64,000 nucleotides of DNA, from positions 22,905,642-22,969,641 of the forward strand of contig CM019715.1 in assembly GCA_009760885.1 (NCBI GenBank), given 5' to 3'. Positions 1 through 12,100 of the stretch are shown here, piece after piece. A model generated the notes under the pieces. That model had not been told where the DNA came from. It was given only the letters and a program-made list of their open reading frames with translations, and did no database searches. Every line of letters begins with the position of its first letter. Position 1 is the stretch's first letter. This DNA comes from Achatina immaculata. Taxonomy: Eukaryota > Mollusca > Gastropoda > Stylommatophora > Achatinidae. The position numbers were made by a program, and so were the translations under genes.

Positions 1-9
1 AAAATATTT

Positions 10-731
10 AAATCTCTTGGATAAAGTCGCCAAAGAAAGTGAACAGAAAGGCCTTACTTTGAACATAAAAAAGACAAGAGACTACGGTTATATCTAAGAA
101 ACAGAATCCACCAGCATGCAGTAACGGAACTATTCTAAAGCAGGTGCAGAATTCAAATATCTTGGAGCAGTAATAACTTCAGATGGGAAATGCAGAACAG
201 AAATTAGGAACAGAATAGGCCAAGCAAAGACTGCATTTCACAGAATGAGAAACATATTAGCCAGCACATCCTTATCAATGAATGTTAGAAAACAAGTCCT
301 AAAATGCTATATTGAACCTATCTTGTTATGTGGAAGTGAATCATGGACAATAGGCAAGTCTGCACAAAAATCATTGGAAGCAGCAGAAATGTGGTTTATT
401 AGAAGAATGTTGCAAATCCCCATGACAGCAAAAATAACTAATGAAGAATGTATGAGAAAAGCTGGAGAGACAAAAAAACCTTGTTCAAAAAGATAAGAGA
501 TAGACAATGTACTTTCATAGGACATGCAATGAGAAGAGGGGGCATAGAAAATATAACAACAGGAAAAATAGAAGGAAGAAGAGGAAGACCAAGAGAAATG
601 ATACTGGACAGTCTGACGGGATGGTGTGAGAGGAGATCACCAACTGAGCTGATGGCCTGCATGAAGGATCGTGTACTCTGGAGAAGCATAATAGCCAACG
701 CTAGTTGGCATGGCACCTGATGATGATGATA
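10..731 (+). mobile_element. RTE-type LINE (LINE-1 here), 5'-truncated copy
   Basis: C-terminal part of a reverse transcriptase and its trailing domain. It matches the longer copy at 35848-39798 almost base for base: the RT thumb, a YGSESW-like motif (here CGSESW), then RRGGIEN and RPREMILDSLTGWCERR. The protein ends HGT followed by a stop, and the tail is TGATGATGATGA. Frameshifts near 110-150 and 470-490 break the frame, so this is a dead copy. The short microsatellite tail and 5' truncation are typical of RTE elements. Confidence 0.85.
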
Positions 732-1984
732 AAATATTTTATGCTATTGGGTTCTGAATTTTGTTACGTGTTCATATGATGAGAATATGTACAGTCCTCG
801 CATTTTGGGCTACAGCTGTGCCAGGGGTTCTTTACCTGTGTCATCCCCCCCCCCCCCCCAAAATTTACAAGTCTTATAGAATCCCCTCGAAAAAAGTGTT
901 ATCTAAAATGTTAAATCTCACATGACTTTTGTGGTGAGAGGGAAAAAAAAAAGTATTTCACAAATCAAATGTCTCCTTGTTTCATTTCACAGGGGCAATA
1001 GTTTTAGATGAACAAATGCACTGAGACTAACATATTTGTTGTCTACAAACCATTATTTTTTTTTTTTTCAGTTGAGAATCCCACTTCTAGACTATTCTTT
1101 CTTTGTTGTTCACCTTCAAAAGGGCAGTGGTTGCAATGTCACAGTTATGCCACCTATTTGCCCAGTGCATTTTTAGGACTGGGTTCATCTTCTACTGCCA
1201 TCCCTATTCACTTGGCCAGATTGCTGTCTAAGTGGCACCACTGGGAAGTTAAAAAGGGTCTTGGCTATGGGTTGCCTACCCTGACATAAGCAGCTAGCAA
1301 TGGTTTGCTGACACTATTTAATTTCATATTTCCCTTTCTGTCATTAAGATTATATGCAGTCACTTATGCTGATGTCTCATTCTGAAACTTGGATAGTGTG
1401 CTTGCTTCGGGTTCTTTCTGTTGGGGCCATCTGTAGACAACTAGAAAGACTCTGGATTTAGAAAATGGTGGTTCATTTTTGTTCTTCCAGTAGCATATCT
1501 GGTAATTTAAATGCGATGTCTTTCTGTGCTCTAATGCTACTTTGGTAGTAATGATAGGTGTTTTTTATTTTATCTTATGAGATTTTTAAATGGGTTTATG
1601 TTAACTCTTTGTATAAGTTGCAAAGCAATATTGTCTTAGAGACTTCTCTTAATCTTGGCTGCTAGTAATTGATTGGCACTGGCTACAGTAAAAATAAGTC
1701 ATATTTGTGTTGTAGTTTCTTAATGCTTGAGACTCTTGGCTTCACATTTTGCTCTGATTCTCCTCTCCAGTTATACTACACAACTGCTGTATCACAACTC
1801 CCTTTCCAACAGAAGTTCCTCAGATATTTGCTTAAGAAAACGGTCATCATCAAATCATACTGCATGCCTCGGACAGACGCATGCTGTGCTATTTTCTGTT
1901 TGTATATTGATTTCTTCATCCAGAAGGTGCTGTACATCCCAGATAACAAAACTTTCCCACTGATTTCCAGGCAATGTTATGCGG
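732..1984. other. Intergenic, no gene seen
   Basis: AT-rich sequence with a C run near 847-859 and short T runs. Apart from the repeat at 1120-1295 I see no coding signal. The longest open frames have no recognisable motif. Confidence 0.5.
1120..1295 (+). repeat. Dispersed repeat family V, copy 1
   Basis: This block resembles 23740-23930 over its whole length. Shared landmarks are GTGGTTGCAATGTCACAG-like and CCCTATTCACTTGGCCAGA-like stretches and a closing GGCTATG segment. No coding capacity or terminal structure was seen, so the class is unknown. Confidence 0.55.
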
Positions 1985-2185
1985 GTCACTTTGTTAGGAC
2001 ACAGGGGAGCAGAAGTAAGGGTAGACCAAAAGAGACATGGAGAAGAACAACAGAAAGGATGTTGAGCAATAGAGGGCTCACCTGGGCAAGAGCAGAAAAA
2101 AAGGTGAAGGACAGGCATTTGTGGAAAACCCTTGCGGAAGCCCCATGTGCCCTGGGCACTTAAGGTTCAGAGAGAGAGAGAATGA
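1985..2185 (+). mobile_element. LINE-4 3' end fragment
   Basis: C-terminal tail of a [23 protein letters not shown], then WARAEKK and [15 protein letters not shown] plus stop, followed by a GA-rich microsatellite tail (AGAGAGAGAG). The same 3' end recurs at 4985, 11910, 28690, 30085, 30741, 47085 and 61625. The longer open frame that includes this piece is a fusion with unrelated upstream sequence. Confidence 0.85.
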
Positions 2186-2951
2186 ATAACACGATTTTTG
2201 GATCATCAGTAAATCAATTAGTCTTAATTTTAAATGCACATCTAAATGGATTTTTAAAGCGTTGGCAAATACCAAGTATGTTGCCAGAAAAATAATAAGA
2301 TGCAGCCAAACATTTCCACAGGGGAAGTGCAGTTTATTGTGATCTGGGCTTTTCATATGCAAGCAGTTCACTCAGCTATGAAAAATACATACTTGAAACA
2401 TAAAGGTTCTAGAATCTAAACAATTTCTACATGTGAGATGTTAAGGAACAAACAGGTGTGGTAAGTTAAAAAAAAAAACTGGATGACAGATCATCATGAA
2501 TGAGGAGGACACAGAAACATGAAGAGATATCAATGATGGCCAACAAACACATTAGAAGCTATAGCAGTTTCTTGATTTATTAATAAGTCTAGACTATAAA
2601 TAAAAACGGCACAATGGTCTCACTGAAACAGTTCCATACAAACTGTTAAGCTAACAATATTCAACTCCAAATAATGACATTGTTCACCATGATCATGCAA
2701 GCACAACACACAAATCTGAGCACACTAATGTTCACTGTCCAAATATCAGCTAGTCAAAAGTATGTCAAATCTGTATAGGCATTTAAATAGCTAAGTGAAG
2801 TTAGATTGTTCTATTTTTTTCACTATAGATAAGACATAAAATTAGGACTAATTTTTCATGAACAATGAATCTGCAAAACAACCTAGTTTGTATGCTCTAC
2901 AACATAAATTTTGCTATGAACAAATGGAGGCCAAAAGAATGGGCTTTTGGT
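2186..2951. other. 3' flank of NDUFA8
   Basis: Expected to hold the 3' UTR and polyadenylation site of the minus-strand NDUFA8 gene. Reverse-complement AATAAA candidates occur near 2576 and 2333. Neither can be chosen from sequence alone. No other feature is seen. Confidence 0.4.
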
Positions 2952-3138
2952 CTACTCTGTCTTCTGGTGAAAGTCAGGAGGATCTGGAACTCTCTCTGGC
3001 AGGATATGTGGCTTCAGTACTGGTCTAGGTCTGTCTGTCTTGTGCAGCCTCACCTTGGAAAAGTACCCCAATTCAGGTCGATCTTGTCCTAAATTCTCCT
3101 TGATGCAGGTGTCATAAATTGCCTGGGTATTGCGACAA
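2952..3138 (-). CDS. NDUFA8: NDUFA8 exon 3 (terminal)
   Basis: Follows acceptor CGTTTCAG. It begins NCRNTQAIYDTC (fourth CX9C), then GQDRPELGYFSKV and a proline-rich tail, ending at TAG 2954-2952. GYFSKV and KTDRPRP match the GELSKV and KTDRPLP blocks of vertebrate NDUFA8. Confidence 0.96.
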
Positions 3139-6100
3139 CTGAAACGAGACGGCATATGCATCATGCACTAAAAATTATATCAAAGACATGTTGCTCCTCC
3201 TACCTGGAACCATACAGGAGGTGGCCAAACTACTTTTCCACACTTGGTGCATAAGAAAGTTGTCTGAGAATTTTCAGGTAACAGACCATTAGCACTGGAG
3301 ATATTTTTCTTTTCTCAAAACAAGCAATATGACCCTCACAATTAAAGCTAAAATATGTTGAAATCAATTGGTCATCTACTTCCCTCTAAAAAAAATCTCA
3401 GCATTACTGTTAAAAGAGCTGTGTGTTGGATACCAGCAGAAAGCAAGTAAAGACACCTGCTAAAGAAGTCTGACAACATACAACCCAACCAGGTCACCAC
3501 TCTTCAATTCTTATTTGTTAACATATACATATAAGTATCCCTCATGTCTCACTTTTGAATCCTGTATTTATGTAAAGCTGAAACAACTATTTCATTAATG
3601 AAATTTTCGTTTGGTTGACAGTCATTTATATGTGTATGTAAGGTAAAGGTAATCCTGCCAAGCCATAGAGGCACATAGGGACACGGTGTTAGCGCCCATG
3701 TAGTCATTTTTATGTGTATGTAGTTTTTGTTAATTATGTTCTGTTATATGAGTAGAATGTCTGGTACAGAGTGAAAGTTGTATGATAAAGGGCAGATTGT
3801 CAGATGGGCCTGCATGCCCAATTCTTAACCCTTTTGAAATAAAGATCAATGAACAGTCTAAAACATGTATGGACTTCAGATATAATAGGCATCAGATAAA
3901 GGCAACTGATGAAAGTTGTATTCTCTATTAACAACTTGTTCCATATTTTATGTGCAGCTCAAATTCCAAGCAAATTTTGGCTGACATGACAAATTTTTTG
4001 TGATAGCTTGAACATCTCAATAAAACAGATGAAACCAGTACCCTCAGAACAGCATTACCTAGGACAGTAGTTGTACAGTCAGTTATAAAGTGGTCACATG
4101 GATTTTTGGCCAGGTATTTATCAGAAAGGAAGTTAGAATAAGAAATGCAAAAGCAGCAGTGATCTTCAAGAATCTTGAGAACATGGAATTCCAAATTATA
4201 AGCACAAAAACCAAGTTAAGACTATTCAATTCAAATGTAATATCCACCCTCATTTATGCATGCAATAGCTGGAAAACAGCTAAAGAAACAGACAACAAAT
4301 GCCTAAGGAAAATACTCTGCATCAAGTGGAGCGAATTCAAGAACAATGCAGAGATAAGACAGATGACTGAAAAACAACCAGTCTCATGGGTGATCATGAA
4401 AAGGAGATGGACATATGTTGGTCACTTGATGAGAAGAAATGATCAGAGAATCCCAAAACAAGCTATCAAGTAGAACACAACAGGCAGAAGAAAAAGAGAC
4501 AGACCGCATGAAACTCTGAATGGGACATTGTTAAGAGAGGTCAAATTAACAAGCATAAAATCCCTTGATGAGGTTGAAAGGCTTGCCGAAGACGGGAAAA
4601 ACTGGCGAACTGCTTTGTGAGCCCTATGTGATGTTTAACGCCATGGGAAGGATATAAGATTTATCGTGGCACATCTTTTTAACTGATGGAATTACCTCTT
4701 CACTTTCTGCACGCATTTCTACTTGGTATGGCCAGCAACACAGTCATCCTGGGATGTTGGATTTATGTTCTGCACCTGTGGGCTAAAGCTTTCTTTGCCA
4801 AATACTGGACAGTTGTACGAGTACAAGTTATATTGTCAGTCTTACAAGTATCATTACGATGATATCTTTACCTTATTGAAAAGGGATACTTCAGGACTGA
4901 TTTACATTGTAGCAATTCTTGACAATGAGAGCTTCTGAAGTTACAATATTCGGAGTCCACAAGTCAGAAACAGTTTGATGTCTACATCTCTCTCTCTGGA
5001 CCTTTAAGTGCTCAAGGCACATTGGGCTTCCACAAATGCCTCTTCTTCACCGCCGCCCCCACCCTCGATCTTGCCCAGAGAGCCTCCTACTGCTCAATTT
5101 AGTTAAAGATACTGTTTCATTTTTACCTATTATCCACAGTTTTAGGTCCCTCAAGTGCAATTTAAGAACCTCTCATCTATTTAAACAAACAGCCGACTCA
5201 CTTCTTGAGTTCCATTGAACTCCCCGAGTGGTCAATACACTGCAGGTATTGGTTGAACTCCGCCAAGCAGGATTTCTTCACCTTGCGGAAAAACTCGAAA
5301 CCACATCTCGTTACTTCCTTTCCTTCATTTAGGCATTTTCTTGGGTCATGTTCCTCTGAGCGACATAACATGAACTCCTGCAAAGGTTATTCAATGTATT
5401 ACAGCATATGAAACATGACTAAAATTACCACAGTACATCATACTAAAAGATCAAAGATAATATGTTAGATGATAAAGTCACCAGGGCTAGTGAGGCAAGA
5501 ATCTGTTACACCTCCTATAGTAACTCTTATGTTCTTTTTTACTTATCTGAAGTCACTGCTGAAACACAAGATATAGCCATTTCATTCATTTGCATGTCCC
5601 TTGCGGAACTTTGCCTCCCAGACAGCACTCCTGTAGGCCTCTCGGTTGTAAGCAAGATGGCCTGCTACTGCTGCATCCATTTGCAGATCGTCAACGATGT
5701 CTTGCAGCCATCTTCGTTTTGGTCTTCCTCTTTTTCTTTTTCCCATTATGTATCCTTCCAATACGGTCTTCTCTAAATTATCATGACGTTTAATGTGTCC
5801 AAAATATTTAAGTTTTCTCTGTTTAATCCTCTTTACTAGCCAGCCTTCTTCAATATTAAGCTCTTGTAGTATAGATATATCTGTTCTTTTTTGTGTCCAT
5901 GATATTTGGAGAACTCTTCTGTAGCATTTACATTCAAAGGCATTTATGTGTTTCTCAGCTGTTTTGTTAAGTGTCCAGGTCTCACATTATAGGCATATAT
6001 ATATAGGCATTTACCAACATATATTTTATCATTTCCTATTTCCCCTGGACACAACTGTGTTAAGAACACACTTAACATAGTTTTTGTGAGACAGGGAACA

Positions 6101-9100
6101 TAGATCTGATTACTTAAAAACTCTGACCTACTTCTGTAGCCCAAAAACCTGTAGCAATCAACACTAATTATAATGTCAGGATGGTGGACAGATAGGGATA
6201 TGGAGATCACTGGCAGGGATGAGGAAAATCTGATGTGAAACCAATGAATCCAGGACGTGACAAAGCCTATGGGTCTCTATAACAATGGCTACCAGAATGA
6301 GGTAAACAAAATAGAGCCAGCAGACTAGGTGGCGGGGAATGGATATCATTGAAACACTTGTTGGATTCCTCTTCCTAAAGTTGAAGTGGAACTGTCTCGA
6401 AGCCGTTGGGTCTGATTTGAGAAGGGGCTTAAGTACAGGCACCAGAGGCTGGAAAGCAAAAGTTTTGGCCAGGCCAGCCTACAACAGTCTTCATGGCAGT
6501 CCGAGCAAGACTACAGTCTGCCCTAGCAAGGAAAGTTTCTGAAGTCGGAGGTACCCAGCCAGAAGGTGTATCACAAAAGTAAGGTACCACGCATTACTGC
6601 TAAATGTGCATGAAGAAAAAGAAGATCATTTCATATCTGGGTAATTTCATGCTTTCTACTAGGGCGTTTAGCCCTAACAACCATTGCCAACTGGAAGTCC
6701 AGGAGGTCTGGAGTTTCATCTCAACACACTAAACCAAATTACTATATTTAGACTGGACAAACTATCCTACCTCAACAAAATATGCAACAACTGCAACACA
6801 AATTGCAATAATGAGACAGAAATGGACAAACATGTCCTATTTAATGCTACAAAATAACTCCACAAATGAAAACCCCCTAACCAAAATGAAGATGACTATG
6901 TTCATTGTGACATTAGTCAACAACAGCTTATAATTCGCAGACATGTAAAATCCATCAACACTACCATCTTCTTCATGATCTTGTGCATTATTTCAATCCT
7001 ATCACCTTTAAGAAATGCTGCATCACTACCTCCTTGTAAAACTGTTGTCCTACCTCCTAGAAAAAAATGCTGTTTAGATATAGAAATAATTGCTGTTTAA
7101 ATCTATCCTACTTCCTAGAAAAAAAAATGCTGTTTAAATCTATCCTACTTCCTAGAAAAAAAAATGCTGTTTAAATCTATCCTACTTCCTAGAAAAAAAA
7201 AATGCTGTTTAAATCTATCCTACTTCCTAGGAAAAAAAAAATGCTGTTTAAATCTATACTACTTCCTAGAAAAAAAAATGCTGTTTAAATCTATCCTACT
7301 TCCTAGAAAAAAAAATGCTGTTTAAATCTATCCTATTTCCCAGAAAAAAAATGCTGTTTAAATCTATACTACTTCCTAGGAAAAAAAAAAAATGCTGCTT
7401 AGATCTATCATACCTGCTAGAAAGGCTGCTGTTTAGGCTGCCTCTTATAGAAACTGCTGTTTAGATCTACCTCCTAGAAAGCCTGCTCTTTACATATATC
7501 CTACCTGCTAGAAAAAAACTACTGCATTACATCTAACCAGCCAACAAGTTCTGAACTGACGTTCCTAATTTTATGGAACCTGGTTAGGGGATTATTTCTT
7601 AGGTTCACTCCAGGAACATAGATGGACACCTAGTATAGCCTCGAGTCATACCTGGGCAAGACCCAGGCAATTTTTTCTGGGGTTCCTACGAAGACCTGCT
7701 GACAGCAGCATTCATGGAGTCAACCCAACTCTCTAGAAAAATGGCATATAAACTGAATTCAGAAGAATAAGATATGGATTTTCACATGAAAAAGACTATG
7801 AGGCAGCTGAAGAACTTACGAGCAAAGGTAAATGAAGATTCCAAAGATGAAACATTGGCCAGAGCAATACAGACCATCTTACATTAACAGGATGATAAAC
7901 TTTAAAAAAAAAAAAAAAGGTATATGGAGCTGAAATAAACTGCAAAGTACAAAAAAATCACTAGTATCTACATATTCTTACTTCTCTGTGAATTATCTGT
8001 ATTAGATTATACAAATAATGTAAATTCAGTTCTGAAGCATGCAGTGAATCCAAGAAAAAGACATTAAATTTCTGAATAAAATTATGGGAATCTGATACGA
8101 AATAAATGATGAAGTCATCAAATGTTTGAAAACATAATAAAAAATTACACGCAGCAAAAAAAAAAAAAAATGACATCCTCCTGCCATATTATGGGATCAA
8201 GCAGCCTGGAAAATACCATTCTTCTATGTAAAGTACTTCAGAAAAATGAGGTGTAGGATTTATATATAAAAAAAAATATATGTTAAATGTTACATAGGGC
8301 TCGCATAGTTGTTTTCCTGTTCTTGGCAAGTCTTTCAACTTCATCATGGTATGTTATACCCACTAAACTGGCTTCTCATAACAATGTCCTCTTTAGAGTT
8401 TCATGTGGTTGATCTTTTTCTTCAGCCTGTTGTGCTCCACTTGATAGCTTGTTTTGGTATTCTCAGATTGTTTCTTCTCATCTCCATATGTCCATCCTCT
8501 TTTTCTGATTGCCCACGAGACTGGTTGTTGTTTGCTCATCTGTCTTATCTCTGCGTTGTTCTTGAATTCGTTTTATATACTTTTTTTACTTTATACCAAG
8601 TATTTTTCTTAGGCATTTGTTTTCAAGAGTCTAATTTCTTGTCTACTTCTTTAGTTGATTTCGCATGCATACATGAGGGTGGATATCACATTTGAATTGA
8701 ATAATCTTAACTCGGTTTTTGTGGTTATAACTTTTGAATTCCATATGTTCTCAAGATTTTTGAAGGACAATGCTGCTTTTGCAACTTCTTTCCTGGTATC
8801 ACCATCCTGGTCTATGTAGCTGCCAAGGTATGCAAACTGGTTTACTTCATCAACAACTATTCCTTCTACGTATATTTTTCCTTCTTAACGAGAAGTTTCA
8901 TTATTTTTGTTTTGTCTATTTTGCTAGCCAAGGAAGACAGGGAATCTGTTTTTTCCATGCGCATGCACGCACACCCTCCCCTTCCCATACCGCTAAACAT
9001 CACACAGGGCTCGCATGGTAACTTGCCAAGATTTCCTGCTTTCGGCGAGCTTTTCAACCTCATCAAGAGATGTTGTTCCTACTAAACTGGCCTCTCTTAA

Positions 9101-12100
9101 CAATGTCGTATTTAGAGTTTCACTACCTATTTTTCTTCAGCCTTTTGTGTTCTACTAACTTGTTTTGGGATTCTCTGGTTATTTCTTCTCAGCACACAAC
9201 CAACATACGCCCATCTTCTTTTTCTGATCACCAATGAAACAGGTTGTTGTTTAATCATCCGTCTTCCTCTGGAAACAACTGTGTTAAGAACACACTTATC
9301 TTAACATAGTTTTTTTTTGTGAGACAGGGAACATAGATCTATTTGCTTAAAAACTCTGACATACTTCTATAGCCCAGAAACCTGTAGCAGTCAAAAGTAA
9401 ATGTAACTGTTATTTTTGTAAAATGAAATGTCAGGTTGGTGGATTGTTGGGGATGAGGAAATACTGGTGTGAAACCAATGAATCCAGGACGTGACAAGCC
9501 TATGGGTCTTTACAACAATGGCTCATTCATTCATTCCTTTGCATGTCCCTTGCGGAACTTTGCCTCCCAAACAGCACTCCTGTAGGCCTCTCGGTTGTGA
9601 GCAAGATGGCCTGCTGCTGCTGCATCCATTTCCAGATCATCAACGATGTCTTGCAGCCATCTTCGTTTCGGTCGTCCTCTTTTTCTTTTTCCCATTATAT
9701 ATCCTTCCAATACGGTCTTCTCTAAATTATCATGACGTTTAATGTGGCCAAAATATTTAAGTTTTCTCTCTTTAATCCTCTTTACTAGCCAGCCTTCTTC
9801 AATATTAAGCTATCAATGGCTATCAGAATGATATAAACATAACAGAGCCAGCAGACTATAGGTGGCAGGGAATGGATATCTTTGAGTGTCTTTGTGGAAC
9901 TGTCTCAAAGCCGTCTGACCAGCCAGCATTGCATGCTGGATCTGACGTGGAGAAGAGGCTTAAGTATAGCCACCAGAGGCTGGAAAACAAAGTTTTGGCC
10001 AGGTCAGCCTACACCACTGTCTTCATGGCAGTCCAAGCAAGACCATAGTCTGTCCTAGCAAGGAAATGTGCTGAAGTTGGAGGTACCCAGTCAAAAGGCA
10101 TATTGCAAAAATTAGGGTACCACGCATCATCACCAATGTGCTTATGAAGAGAAGCTTATCTCTGCATTGTTCTTGAATTCATTCCACTTTATACGGAGTA
10201 TTTTCCTTAGGCATTTGTTTTTGAAAGAGTTTAATTCTTGTCTATTTCTTTAGTTGTTTTCCACCTTTCACATGCATACATGAGGGTGGATATTACATGT
10301 GAACTGAATAATTTTAACTTTGTTTTTGTGCTTATAATTTTTATTATAGCTTTTATTATAAGCCTGTTATCATTGCTGGCGAGATTCTTCAGCTGCTGTA
10401 CGTGGGGGAAACTCCTCCCAGCCAATGAAGAAAAATGCGACCAGGGTTGCCGTGCAGAGTTGCCGTGGAAAAGGTGAAGGAAAGGATCAAGTGAAGTAAC
10501 CAGTAGTATCGAGGTCAGTACTACTCAAATCATGCCACCTCTGCTCTAGAGGCTGGCCACATCCTATATACACTCATACTGGGGCAGACTGCCTAAATTG
10601 GCTTAACCCAGGGGTTAAACTAAGATACTGCTGGCAAGATTCTTCAGATGCTGCGTGTGGAGTGATACTCCTTCCTGTCAATGAAGAAAATGCAAAAAAG
10701 CAATTAGGGCTGCAATGCGGCACTGCTGTGAAAAGGCAATGGAAAGGATAAAGTGAAGCTTAATTGGTATGTTCAGTAGTCTCTCGGTGAGAGCTTCTCA
10801 TACTATGGCACCTCAGCTCTAGACACCGACCATGTCCGATATACACCAATACTGGTGAAATATGCCTAAACCGGCTCAACCCAGGGGGTGAAACTTAGTA
10901 ATGGCAAGGATTTGTCCTCTTGGACAAAAGCTCTGCCCTGGTCACAACTAGGAAGGAGACACTGGACCAGTGCAGTCTAGATAGGCAACCACCTCTCACC
11001 CAATGGGGATGTATGTGTATCCTAATCATGCTGAGGTTTTCTGGTGAGAAAGTCCAACACTGGACTGGATGGGCAACCACCTCTCACCCGGTGGGGATAT
11101 GCTGATATCCAAACCATGCTGAGGTTTTCTGGTGAGAAAGTCCAACTCTAGATTAAACTGATGCAATGAAAACCATGGTGTCACACATTCCCACTTCTGT
11201 GACCCACCAAGAATTCAGGCCCAAGCTCCGCGATACTCTGAACCTATTGTGATCCTATCAGGGATCTCTTGGGAACCACTGGACACACAGAAGACCACAG
11301 GAGTGAATTAAGCATGAACACAGGCGATCTTGGTGGTAGAAGTGAACGAAGAAGAAGATAAGCTTATTATAACTTATATTATTATTATAATTTTTATAAT
11401 ATACTTATTACAACTTATTACTAATTTTTATTATAAGCTTATAGCTTATAACTATTTTATATCTATATGGAGAACTAGTAATAGCAAATGATGAAGAACA
11501 AACTTGAACCAAGACATATTTTGGCCTTAGACAATTGTTACAATCAAAAACTACTCCACAACACCATATTAAACACATATAAGACAGATTAGACCAGTAA
11601 TATTATATGGGTCAGAAACATGAAGTACAACTAAACAAGATGAAAACCAAATACAAGAATTTGAAAAAAAGAATCCTGCGAAGAATTTATGGACTAGTAA
11701 GAGACCTTATAACACAATAGTGGAAGACAAGAAGTAACAAAGAAATCTACACGTTTAACTCTCCGCTTACAACAGCCATTATGAAAAACAACAGACTGAG
11801 GTGGCTTGAACATTTAGAAAGAATGGAGGAGATAGACAAGGATGGCCAATACAGAAATGATGAAAGGGGACCGACCAAGCAGCAGACCTAGACAATGAAG
11901 GCGAGACAACCTCTCTCCCTCTCTTTCTCTGAACCATAAGTGCCCAAGGAACACGAGGCTTCTGCGAGGGTTTTCCACAAACGAAAATGTCCTTCACCTT
12001 TTTTTTCCTGCCCTTGCCCAAGTGAGCCTCTATTACTCGACATCCTCTCTGTTGTTCTTCTCCATGCCTTTCAGTCTACCCTTACTCTTGTTCCCCTGTG

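Noticed and set aside
1669..2163. 164-codon ORF as a gene
   Set aside because: Only the last third has a recognisable sequence, and that is the LINE-4 C-terminus; the start is unrelated intergenic DNA.
7045..7525. CRISPR-like array
   Set aside because: Units are contiguous with no unique spacers; the variable part is only the A-run length. The host is an animal genome. The same applies to the arrays at 42510, 55706, 57418, 58470 and 59851.
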